DNA of 6,337 bases from contig JBOGGX010000198.1 in the NCBI GenBank assembly GCA_050744245.1, positions 1 through 6,337 of the forward strand. Reading direction: 5' to 3'. A program made the position numbers and the translations under genes. Shown here piece after piece: positions 1 through 5,716 of this stretch. Each line of letters begins with the position of its first letter. Positions within the stretch are counted from its first letter, which is position 1. Source of the stretch: JBOGGX01 sp050744245. Its GTDB lineage: Bacteria > Actinomycetota > Acidimicrobiia > Acidimicrobiales > JBOGGX01. Under the pieces are notes generated by a model that was not told where the DNA came from, did no database searches, and worked only from the letters and a program-made list of their open reading frames with translations.

Positions 1-1
1 G

Positions 2-628
2 CCGTGGGCCGAGGCCGCGATCGCCGCGGCGCGCCGCCGGCTGACCCTCGCCGCCGACCTGGCCGAGGCGTCGGCCCGTGAGGCGGGGGACGCCGGCGCG
101 ATCGTTCCCGCCCTGTGGGCCCTCACCGATGTCGCCCGCTACGGCGCCCCCAAGCTCGCCGCCGCCTACCTCGACGAGTTGAGCGCCGCCGGATGGCACG
201 TCGACTCGCCGCTGGTCGAGACCCGGGCCGCCGGCATTCGAGCCAGGGCCGACGGCCGTCCCCGGGCGCTCCTCGAGGCGGCGGAGGCCCACGCCGTCAT
301 CGGGCTGCTGGGGGGCGCCCTGGAGCTGGCCGAGCTGGCGGCGGAAGGGCGGACCAACGACGCGTCGGGCGCCAGGGCCGGGCAGCTCGCGCTGAAGCTC
401 AGGGACCGCCTCGGGCTCGCCCCCACCGCGACCGCACCGGCGGCCGCCCTCACCCGGCGAGAGCTCGAGGTGGCCCACCTGGCGGCGGACGGCATGACCG
501 ACCGCGAGATCGCCGATACCTTGGTGATTTCGGTCCGCACCGTGGAGAGCCACCTGGCCGCCAGCTACCGCAAGCTCGGGATCACGTCGCGGCGGGAGCT
601 GCGGGAGTCGCTGGCGCCGCTGCCCTGA
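2..628 (+). CDS. LuxR/GerE-family transcriptional regulator, C-terminal part (5' end outside the window)
   Basis: The reading frame is open from base 2 to the TGA at 626-628, giving 208 visible residues with no start in view, so this is the 3' part of a longer gene. The last third is a LuxR/GerE helix-turn-helix: from about visible residue 150 it reads LTRRELEVAHLAADG, then MTDREIADTLVISVRTVESHL (the recognition helix region) and YRKLGITSRREL. This is the typical DNA-binding end of such regulators. The preceding 149 residues are alanine/leucine-rich, apparently all helical, and resemble the helical-repeat region before the HTH in large ATP-binding LuxR (LAL/MalT-like) proteins. That subfamily assignment is an inference, because the ATPase part would lie outside the window. 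In-frame TTG and GTG codons here (for example TTG at 179) are internal and not the start. The gene converges on the small gene at 632-865 with 3 nt between the stops. Its target genes cannot be told from the sequence. Confidence 0.88.
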   Translation, partial: PWAEAAIAAARRRLTLAADLAEASAREAGDAGAIVPALWALTDVARYGAPKLAAAYLDELSAAGWHVDSPLVETRAAGIRARADGRPRALLEAAEAHAVIGLLGGALELAELAAEGRTNDASGARAGQLALKLRDRLGLAPTATAPAAALTRRELEVAHLAADGMTDREIADTLVISVRTVESHLAASYRKLGITSRRELRESLAPLP

Positions 629-631
629 GCC

Positions 632-865
632 CTACTCGCCGGTCGGCGTGGGCAACGACATCGCCCCGACGCCCGCGGTGGGGCGGGGGTGGAGCGGCTC
701 CCTGACGCCGGCCTCCGGCGGGCCGGCGCCCGGGTCGTCGAACCAAGGTCCACCGGCGAGCACCGGTCGGCGCCGGCGGGTGACGCGGTCCCAGATGCGC
801 CGAAACAGGTTCGGCCGCCGCGGCAGAAGCTCCCGTTCGGGGAGGCGGTCACGGCATCGACGCAC
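632..865 (-). CDS. Small hypothetical protein, 77 aa, arginine/proline-rich
   Basis: I do not recognise a family. I place the start at the GTG 865-863, which gives 77 residues to the TAG at 634-632. Support is indirect but consistent. A TACCCT -10-like box (878-873) lies exactly 7 nt upstream of the GTG, the same arrangement as three other genes here. The gene fills the gap between the LuxR stop and the divergent neighbour almost exactly. Third codon positions are strongly G/C. The protein starts with a basic, possibly helical part (LPERELLPRRPNLFRRIWDRVTRRRRP, residues 8-34), then PWFDDPGAGPPEAG (40-53) and a proline/glycine-rich tail. No signal peptide, membrane segment or cysteine motif is visible. 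The opposite strand frame over 648-884 shares the same wobble position, so base composition cannot separate the two. The opposite translation is a low-complexity Ser/Arg/Gly string, whereas this one looks protein-like. An open frame continues upstream of 865 but appears to be an antisense shadow. Confidence 0.55.
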   Translation of the reverse strand: MRRCRDRLPERELLPRRPNLFRRIWDRVTRRRRPVLAGGPWFDDPGAGPPEAGVREPLHPRPTAGVGAMSLPTPTGE

Positions 866-871
866 GCCTCG

Positions 872-878
872 TAGGGTA
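872..878. promoter_or_regulatory. Symmetric bidirectional -10 element (TAGGGTA) for two leaderless genes
   Basis: The heptamer TAGGGTA reads as TAGGGT on the plus strand (872-877) and TACCCT on the minus strand (878-873), so both directions fit TANNNT. Seven bases separate each box from a GTG: plus GTG at 885 and minus GTG at 865, both 10 bp from the centre base 875. This is the spacing expected for leaderless mRNAs, where transcription begins at the start codon, which are common in actinobacteria. No convincing -35 hexamer is seen on either side. Divergent transcription from a symmetric -10 is a known bacterial phenomenon. Its operation here is inferred. Confidence 0.6.
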
Positions 879-884
879 CCTGGG

Positions 885-1265
885 GTGGCCGCCCTCCCGT
901 ACGACCGGCGCCCGTACGACGAGACACCGGTGCACACCGAGGAGCTGCCGGCCACGCCCACCCGCGACCGCACCATCCCGGCGCCCGCGTGGATCGAAGC
1001 GCCCGAGGTGCTGCTCGGCCTGGGCGCCGACCTCGCCGGTCGCCCGGCGGCCGAGTACAAGCGCCGCATCGGGTCCTGGCTGTTGTGGAGGGCGGGGCCG
1101 GCCACCCGGGCCGACGCTCGCGATCTGGCCCTGCGGGCCGACGCGCTGGACGTGGGCCACGAGTTCCGCCTGTTCCCCGACGGATCGGGCGCCGGCACCG
1201 GCCCGAGCGGCCGGGCCCACACCCGCTTCCGCACGTGGAAGGAGGACCTACGGGACCACCGCTGA
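885..1265 (+). CDS. Hypothetical protein, 126 aa
   Basis: I do not recognise a named family. The GTG at 885 is chosen as start because TAGGGT (872-877) precedes it by 7 nt and because the in-frame sequence upstream (648-884) translates to a Ser/Arg/Gly-rich string unlike a folded protein. The product is soluble and mixed-charge. Residues 1-40 are proline-rich and probably extended (TIPAPAWIEAPE at 30-41). Residues 41-90 look like a helical core (LLGLGADLAGRPAAEYKRRIGSWLLWRAGPATRADARDLALRADAL). Residues 91-126 contain HEFRLFPDGSGAGTGPSGR and end HTRFRTWKEDLRDHR, which reads like a strand-turn-strand plus C-terminal helix. There is no signal peptide or transmembrane segment. The gene diverges from the small gene at 632-865 and overlaps the 3' end of the convergent debranching-enzyme gene by 18 bp (1248-1265). 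The conserved look of the aromatic and charged positions suggests a real lineage-specific protein; its function is unknown. Confidence 0.72.
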   Translation: MAALPYDRRPYDETPVHTEELPATPTRDRTIPAPAWIEAPEVLLGLGADLAGRPAAEYKRRIGSWLLWRAGPATRADARDLALRADALDVGHEFRLFPDGSGAGTGPSGRAHTRFRTWKEDLRDHR

Positions 1266-3398
1266 GGGCTCGTCGATGAGCTCGACCGCGTCGGGGAGGC
1301 CATCGACCTTCACCTCGGTCCCCTCGACCTCGATGGTGATGCGCCCGCCCAACAGGGGGACGTCGTCGATCCTCAGCCAACCGATCGCGTCGGGCAACGC
1401 CGGCGCCAGCAGTAGCCTGCCCGACGGGATCCAGGGCTCGAAGCGCAGCAGGCTCCTCACCATGAGCAGCGGCGATGCCGCGGCCCAAGCCTGGGGCGAG
1501 CACGAGCCGGGAAAGCTCACGGGGAACTCGTTGTCGGCCCGGGCGAACCCGGCGAACAGCTCGGGCAGCCGCCCGCCGAACGCGGCGGCCGCGTCGAGGA
1601 GGGCGAGGATCACCCGATGGGCATGGTCGACGAACCCGTACCGCATCAGCCCGGCGGCGGCGATGGCCGCGTCGTGGGGCCACACCGAGCCCGTGTGATA
1701 GCCGACGGGGTTGTACCCGACCATCGACGTGGCCAGGGTGCGGATCCCCCATCCAGAGAACAGCTCCGGCGCCACCATCCGCTCGGCCACCAGCGCGGCC
1801 TTGTCGTCGTCGAGGATGCCGGTCCACAGACAGTGGCCCATGTTGGAGGCGAGGGCGTCGAGGGGCTTGCGGTCGGCGTCGAGGGCCATCGCCACCCAAC
1901 CCTTGTCCTCCAACCAGAAGTCGCGGTTGAAGTTGTCGCGCAGCGCCGCGGCCTTGGCCCGGTGCCGCTCGGCGACGGCGTGATCGCCGGCCTCGCGCGC
2001 CACCTCGGACCGGGCCAGATGGGCGGCGTAGACGTAGCCCTGCACCTCGGCCAGGGCGATCGGCGGTTGGCCGACGGCGCCGGCGGCGGCCCGCACCGCG
2101 TCCGGTGAACCCTTCCACCCCTGGTGCACCCGGCCTCGATCGGTCGCCCGGCGATAGTCGACGTACCCGTCGCCGTTCCGGTCGCCGAACTCGTCGATCC
2201 AGGCCAGGGCCCGGTCGGCGAACGGCAGCAGCCGCTCGACCGGCTCGGCCGCCAGGCCCCAGCGCCGGAGCTCGCCGAGCAGCATCACGAACAGCGGCGT
2301 GGCGTCGACCGCCCCATAGTCGACGAGCGCCCCGCCCGGCCCGCGGGCACCGTTGCCCGGTCCGAACTGCACCTCGCGGGGGATCCGCCCCGGTTCCTCC
2401 TCGGAGCGGGGATCGACGTCGTCGCCCTGGTACCGGCTCAGGGTCTCGAGGACGCCGAGGGCCAGCTCCGGGTCGATGAGCAGCGCCATCCACCCGGTCA
2501 GCAGCCCATCCCGCCCGTAGAGGCTCATGGCCCAGGGTGCGCCGGCCGCCACCACCACCCGTTCGGGAACGGCCGGATCGGAGAGCTGGAGCAGGCCGAG
2601 GTCCTCTGCGCTGCTGGCCAGCGCCGCGGCCAGGCCCGGATGATCGGTGCCGACGGCGGGCAGGCTGCGCCGCCAGCGCGCCAGCCGGGCCGCCGGCTCG
2701 GCCCGTTCGACCGGCTGGCCGCAGCGGTAGCGGGGCTCGACCTCGTTGCCGTCGACGATGGCGACGAGCTCGATGCACGCCCGCCACTCGCCGGCCGCGG
2801 GCACGATGGCCTCCCATGTCACCCGCCCGGGGTCGGCCGCGCCCGGCGGGGTGGGGACGACCCGGACGCCGCGGCGACGCCCGCCGCGGCCGATCGACAG
2901 CTCGAAGCCGCCGCCGTCGAGCTCCCAGGTCAGCTCGCCGGGCTGGGGCGGGTGGACCCGGCCGGTGCGGACGGTGCGGACCGAGGCGAAGTCGGTGTCG
3001 AAGATCGCCTCCACCCGGACGTAGGTGGCCTCGGTCCCGAGGTTGCGGACGGCGATGTCGTCGCGCACCCCCTGCCCGACGTGCCGGTGGCGTTCGACGA
3101 CGAGCGTGCTGTCGAGCTGCGGTGCCCTTGGGCGGAAGCGGCCGATGAACGTGGCCGCGAACGGCTCGTCGACGTGGGCCGCCAGCGGCTCGGGCGGCTC
3201 CCCGTTGACGAGCAGCCGGAACTCGGTGGCCAGCCGCACGTCGAGGAAGAAGACGCCCTGGATGCCTCCGGGCGTGACGTCGCCGGCCCGGTCGGAGATG
3301 CAGAATGCCGCCCCCTCGACCAGGGTCACCTCTCCCGCTGGTCCCGCCCCCACGCCGATCGCCGCCGGCGCCGCCCGGTACCCCTTCCGGTCGGACAC
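1248..3398 (-). CDS. Amylo-alpha-1,6-glucosidase / glycogen-debranching family protein, 716 aa
   Basis: Cytoplasmic carbohydrate-active enzyme, expected to hydrolyse alpha-1,6 branch residues of glycogen or related glucans. Residues about 20-225 form a beta-rich domain resembling the N-terminal domain of bacterial debranching enzymes (GDIQG-like segment TPGGIQGVFFLDVRL at 42-56). Residues about 250-670 resemble the (alpha/alpha)6 glucosidase domain. Signature segments are MSLYGRDGLL (291-300), EEEPGRIPRE (333-342), YGAVDATPLF (361-370), HQGWKGSPDA (425-434), EVQGYVYAA (451-459), WGIRTLA (550-556) and YHTGSVWPHD (567-576). The acidic residues in GRD, EVQGY and WPHD are candidate catalytic or binding residues. 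No signal peptide is seen. The start is set at GTG 3398: TATGGT (3411-3406) precedes it by 7 nt, and this box contains the alternative ATG at 3410, which would add four residues. The 700-residue length is usual for this bacterial type. The exact substrate is uncertain, as related proteins are often annotated only by homology. It converges on the 885-1265 gene and diverges from sufC. Confidence 0.88.
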   Translation of the reverse strand: MSDRKGYRAAPAAIGVGAGPAGEVTLVEGAAFCISDRAGDVTPGGIQGVFFLDVRLATEFRLLVNGEPPEPLAAHVDEPFAATFIGRFRPRAPQLDSTLVVERHRHVGQGVRDDIAVRNLGTEATYVRVEAIFDTDFASVRTVRTGRVHPPQPGELTWELDGGGFELSIGRGGRRRGVRVVPTPPGAADPGRVTWEAIVPAAGEWRACIELVAIVDGNEVEPRYRCGQPVERAEPAARLARWRRSLPAVGTDHPGLAAALASSAEDLGLLQLSDPAVPERVVVAAGAPWAMSLYGRDGLLTGWMALLIDPELALGVLETLSRYQGDDVDPRSEEEPGRIPREVQFGPGNGARGPGGALVDYGAVDATPLFVMLLGELRRWGLAAEPVERLLPFADRALAWIDEFGDRNGDGYVDYRRATDRGRVHQGWKGSPDAVRAAAGAVGQPPIALAEVQGYVYAAHLARSEVAREAGDHAVAERHRAKAAALRDNFNRDFWLEDKGWVAMALDADRKPLDALASNMGHCLWTGILDDDKAALVAERMVAPELFSGWGIRTLATSMVGYNPVGYHTGSVWPHDAAIAAAGLMRYGFVDHAHRVILALLDAAAAFGGRLPELFAGFARADNEFPVSFPGSCSPQAWAAASPLLMVRSLLRFEPWIPSGRLLLAPALPDAIGWLRIDDVPLLGGRITIEVEGTEVKVDGLPDAVELIDEPSAVVP

Positions 3399-3405
3399 GT
3401 TGGCG

Positions 3406-3435
3406 ACCATACCCCGGCAAGGTTCCCGTTCTCAG
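3406..3435 (-). promoter_or_regulatory. Putative leaderless promoter of the debranching-family gene
   Basis: On the minus strand a TATGGT box (3411-3406) fits TANNNT and lies 7 nt before the GTG at 3398. CTGAGA at 3435-3430, 18 bp upstream of the box, matches four of six bases of TTGACA. If transcription begins at 3398, the ATG at 3410 is inside the -10 box and cannot be a start. This decides the annotated start. Confidence 0.55.
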
Positions 3436-3445
3436 TCGGCTCAGA

Positions 3446-3520
3446 CACCCAGAGCCTGCAAAACCCGCCACAGAGGCGAGTTGTGCACCCTGAGCCTGCA
3501 AAACCCGCCACGGAGGAGAG
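3446..3520. repeat. Two-copy direct repeat, 35-bp units at 40-bp period, in the divergent intergenic region
   Basis: Unit 1 (3446-3480) and unit 2 (3486-3520) match at 32 of 35 positions; the differences are at 3451/3491, 3472/3512 and 3477/3517. The shared core GCCTGCAAAACCCGCCAC is identical in both (3454-3471 and 3494-3511). The 5-bp spacers differ. The pair lies between the debranching gene promoter and the suf promoter. I see no further copy in the window and no strong internal hairpin. It may be a pair of regulator sites nearly four helical turns apart, or copies of a dispersed intergenic repeat family. Neither can be decided here. Confidence 0.85.
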
Positions 3521-3569
3521 AACCAGGTGGTCGGCGTGCTCGGGGGGGTCCTGGCCCGCCGGCGGTCGG

Positions 3570-3595
3570 ATTACCACTACGGCCATAGTGTGAAT
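3570..3595. promoter_or_regulatory. Imperfect palindrome, putative operator of the suf operon
   Basis: Left arm ATTACCACTA (3570-3579) and right arm TAGTGTGAAT (3586-3595) flank a 6-bp centre CGGCCA. Eight of ten arm positions pair, and the inner five (CACTA / TAGTG) pair perfectly; GGCC in the centre is itself palindromic. The right arm covers the -35 position of the proposed sufC promoter, where no -35 consensus is visible. Such placement suits a dimeric repressor or class II activator. An Fe-S-sensing regulator of the SufR or Rrf2/IscR type is a reasonable guess from context, but I cannot assign the site to a family. Confidence 0.5.
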
Positions 3596-3608
3596 CCGGG
3601 GTGGCCTC

Positions 3609-3614
3609 TAGACT
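3609..3614 (+). promoter_or_regulatory. Putative leaderless -10 element of the sufC-sufS-sufU operon
   Basis: TAGACT fits TANNNT and lies 7 nt before GTG 3622, the same geometry as the other promoters in this window. No good -35 is found 16-19 bp upstream; that stretch is occupied by the right arm of the palindrome ending at 3595. The box lies inside the longer frame starting at 3601 and so argues for the GTG at 3622 as the true sufC start. Confidence 0.55.
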
Positions 3615-3621
3615 TCGACCC

Positions 3622-4482
3622 GTGTGCGCCGCCCCACCCGACCTGTTCCGCATCGAGGACCTGCACGTCCGGGTGGCCGACGCGGAAGGGGCGGCCTCGC
3701 CCCCCGAGATCCTGAAGGGCGTCGACCTCACCGTCGGTGCCGGCGAGGTCCATGCCCTCATGGGGCCGAACGGGTCGGGCAAGTCGACCCTGGCCTCGAC
3801 CCTGCTCGGCAGCCCGGAGTACGAGGTGACCAAGGGCCGGATCCGGTTCCGCGGCGACGACGTCACCGATTGGAGCATCGACGTCAGGGGCAAGGCCGGC
3901 ATCTTCCTCGCCTTCCAGTACCCCCAGGCCATCCCCGGCGTCTCGGTGCTCAACTTCCTGCGTCAGGCGCTCTCGGCCCGCAAGGGCATCGAGCTCTCCG
4001 TGCTCGAGCTCCGGCTCGCGATCATGGAGTGGATGGACCGGCTGGGCATGGACCATTCGTTCATGGAGCGCTACCTCAACGAGGGGTTCTCCGGGGGTGA
4101 GAAGAAGCGCAACGAGATCCTCCAGATGGCGATTCTCGAACCCGAGGTGGCGGTGCTCGACGAGACCGATTCCGGGCTCGACATCGATGCCCTGCAGGTC
4201 GTGGCCAAGGGGGTGCAGGAGGTCCGCCGGGTTCGGCCCGAGCTCGGCGTGCTGCTCATCACGCACTACCAGCGGCTGCTCGACTACCTCCAGCCCGACC
4301 GGGTCCACATCCTCATCGACGGCCGGGTGGTCGCCCGCGGCGGCCCCGAGCTGGCCGAGCGGCTCGAGGCCGAGGGCTATGAGGCGTGGCGCGACGGATC
4401 GAGCGGGTCGGCGAGCGATGCACGAGCGACGGATGAGCGAGCGTCCGATGAGCGACGGATGAGCGAGCCATGGCCGGCATAA
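3622..4482 (+). CDS. sufC: Fe-S cluster assembly ATPase SufC
   Basis: ABC-type ATPase of the cytoplasmic SufBCD scaffold, which uses ATP to drive conformational changes during Fe-S cluster assembly. Motifs, counted from GTG 3622: Walker A GPNGSGKS (48-55), Q-loop AFQYPQAIPGVS (97-108) typical of SufC, ABC signature FSGGEKKRNE (156-165), Walker B with catalytic Glu in VLDETDSGLD (178-187), and the switch histidine in ITHYQRLLDY (213-222, H215). K162, E181 and H215 occupy the positions of catalytic residues described in E. coli SufC. The product is 286 aa, longer than the usual 250-260. The extra length is mainly a hydrophilic tail (about 258-286, rich in SDERA-type repeats) encoded by a short tandem repeat. 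The start at GTG 3622 is preferred over the in-frame GTG 3601 because a -10-like box lies between them. The stop overlaps the sufS start by 13 bp, suggesting translational coupling. sufB and sufD are absent upstream, which is unusual for sufC. Confidence 0.96.
   Translation: MCAAPPDLFRIEDLHVRVADAEGAASPPEILKGVDLTVGAGEVHALMGPNGSGKSTLASTLLGSPEYEVTKGRIRFRGDDVTDWSIDVRGKAGIFLAFQYPQAIPGVSVLNFLRQALSARKGIELSVLELRLAIMEWMDRLGMDHSFMERYLNEGFSGGEKKRNEILQMAILEPEVAVLDETDSGLDIDALQVVAKGVQEVRRVRPELGVLLITHYQRLLDYLQPDRVHILIDGRVVARGGPELAERLEAEGYEAWRDGSSGSASDARATDERASDERRMSEPWPA
4424..4468 (+). repeat. Direct repeat (19 bp, period 26) at the sufC-sufS junction
   Basis: GAGCGACGGATGAGCGAGC occurs identically at 4424-4442 and 4450-4468. 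Within it GATGAGCGA appears three times (4432, 4447, 4458), giving a 15+11 bp sub-pattern. The repeat encodes the SufC tail and ends directly before the sufS ATG at 4470, where a clear Shine-Dalgarno sequence is missing. It probably arose by slippage or duplication and replaces the usual end of sufC. Confidence 0.85.
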
Positions 4483-5705
4483 ACCCCGATGTGATCCGCA
4501 AGGACTTCCCCGTCCTCGAGCGCCAGGTCAACGGAAAGCGGCTCGTCTACCTCGACTCCGCCAACTCGTCGCAGAAGCCGCAGTCGGTGATCGACGCGAT
4601 GTCGACCTACTACGAGACGACCCACGCCAACGTCCACCGCTCGGTGTACCCGATCGCCGAGGAGGCCACCCGGCGCTACGAGGAGGCCAGGCGCAAGGTG
4701 GCCCGGTTCATCGGGGCCTCGTCGACGAGGAGCATCGTCTTCGCCAAGAACGCCACCGAGGGCATCAACCTCGTGGCCTACGCCTGGGGCCGGGCCAACC
4801 TGGGCCCGGGCGACGCGGTGCTGCTCACCGAGGCCGAGCACCACGCCAACCTGGTGCCCTGGCTCATGCTGCGGGAGGAGCGGGGCGTCGAGCTCCGCTT
4901 CCTGCCGGTGGCCGACGACTACACGATCGACCTGAGCCGGCTCGACGAGCTGGTCGACGGGGTCAAGCTGGTCGGGGTCACGGCCATGTCCAACGTGCTG
5001 GGCACGCTGCCGCCGGTCCGCCGGATCGTCGACGCGGCCCACGCCGCCGGTGCCCTGTGCCTGGTCGACGCGGCCCAGTACGTCCCGCACGTCCCGACCA
5101 ACGTGGGCGAGCTCGACTGCGACTTCCTCAGCTTCACCGGCCACAAGCTGTGCGGTCCGACCGGCATCGGCGTCCTGTGGGCCAGGGAGGAGCTGCTCGA
5201 TTCGATGCCGGCGTTCCTCGGCGGCGGGGAGATGATCTCCGACGTCCGCCTCGATGGCTGGGCCCCCAACGAGATCCCGTGGAAGTTCGAGGCGGGCACG
5301 CCGCCGATCGCCGAGGCGGTCGGGTTGGGTGCGGCCATCGACTACCTCGAGGGGCTCGGGATGGAGGCGGTCCGCGAGCACGAGGTGACGCTCACGGGGT
5401 ATGCGCTGCGCTCGCTCACCGAACGGTTCGGCGAGCGGCTCACGATCTACGGGCCGTCCGAGCCGGCCATGCGGGGTGGCGTGCTGTCGTTCGCGTACCG
5501 CGACCTCCACCCGCACGACCTGGCCCAGGTGCTGGGCGAGGAGGGCGTGTGCGTCCGGGCCGGGCACCACTGCGCCAAGCCCCTGATGCGCCGGCTGGAG
5601 GTGGCGGCCACCAACCGGGCCTCGCTGTATGTCTACAACGACGAGCGCGACGTCGACGCCCTGGGCGAGGCGGTCGATGTGGCCGCTCGCTTCTTCTCCG
5701 TGTGA
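4470..5705 (+). CDS. sufS: Cysteine desulfurase SufS
   Basis: PLP-dependent class V aminotransferase-fold enzyme (group II NifS-like) that converts cysteine to alanine and passes the sulfur as persulfide to SufU. The 411-aa length fits the family. Visible features: YLDSANSSQKP (27-37), NATEGINLVAYAWG (94-107), EHHANLVPW (123-131), D200 and Q203 in VDAAQ facing PLP, SFTGHKLCGPTG (221-232) with Schiff-base Lys226, FEAGTPP (273-279), HPHD (347-350), RAGHHCAKPLM (363-373) with catalytic Cys368, and NRASLYVYN (382-390). His349 lies 19 residues before the catalytic Cys, matching the B. subtilis SufS histidine that takes the SufU zinc during complex formation, in agreement with the sufU gene next door. 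DAAQ replaces the commoner DGAQ, a mild variation. The ATG at 4470 overlaps sufC by 13 bp and gives a normal N terminus; expression is probably coupled to sufC. Confidence 0.97.
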   Translation: MAGINPDVIRKDFPVLERQVNGKRLVYLDSANSSQKPQSVIDAMSTYYETTHANVHRSVYPIAEEATRRYEEARRKVARFIGASSTRSIVFAKNATEGINLVAYAWGRANLGPGDAVLLTEAEHHANLVPWLMLREERGVELRFLPVADDYTIDLSRLDELVDGVKLVGVTAMSNVLGTLPPVRRIVDAAHAAGALCLVDAAQYVPHVPTNVGELDCDFLSFTGHKLCGPTGIGVLWAREELLDSMPAFLGGGEMISDVRLDGWAPNEIPWKFEAGTPPIAEAVGLGAAIDYLEGLGMEAVREHEVTLTGYALRSLTERFGERLTIYGPSEPAMRGGVLSFAYRDLHPHDLAQVLGEEGVCVRAGHHCAKPLMRRLEVAATNRASLYVYNDERDVDALGEAVDVAARFFSV

Positions 5706-5707
5706 GG
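5704..5707 (+). promoter_or_regulatory. Ribosome binding site of sufU (GAGG)
   Basis: GAGG overlaps the sufS stop codon and lies 9 nt before ATG 5717. In-frame GTG codons at 5702 and 5711 are too close to or upstream of this site, so it favours the ATG. Confidence 0.5.
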
Positions 5708-5716
5708 ATCGTGACG

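Noticed and set aside
637..648. Small inverted repeat CGCCG-GT-CGGCG after the luxR stop, as a terminator
   Set aside because: It has a five-base stem with a two-base loop and no T tract, and sits inside the 3' end of the small gene. Such dyads are frequent by chance at this GC content.
648..884. N-terminal extension of the hypothetical gene upstream to the GTG at 648
   Set aside because: It would encode a Ser/Arg/Gly low-complexity stretch, would place the TAGGGT box inside the gene, and conflicts with the more protein-like minus-strand small gene.
565..3501. A 978-codon minus-strand open frame covering the debranching gene and the small genes
   Set aside because: Its translation is an Arg/Gly/Pro/Ala string, out of frame with the debranching-family protein that carries all the motifs. 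It is a high-GC shadow.
3446..3520. The repeat pair as the start of a CRISPR array
   Set aside because: There are only two units with a 5-bp spacer and no further copies or cas genes, so the geometry does not fit.
2124..3593. A 489-codon plus-strand open frame opposite the debranching gene
   Set aside because: It has no domain-like segments, is fully antisense to a gene with clear family motifs, and crosses the intergenic repeats and palindrome.
3527..3715. A 62-codon plus-strand frame across the suf promoter
   Set aside because: It runs through the palindrome, the -10 box and the sufC start in another frame, with no protein-like content.
4377..5570. A 397-codon minus-strand open frame opposite sufS, and similar frames opposite sufC (3577-4308) and sufU (5633-6304)
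   Set aside because: The translations are rich in His, Arg, Val, Leu and Gly as expected for the antisense of GC-biased codons. No motifs are seen, and all lie opposite certain suf genes.
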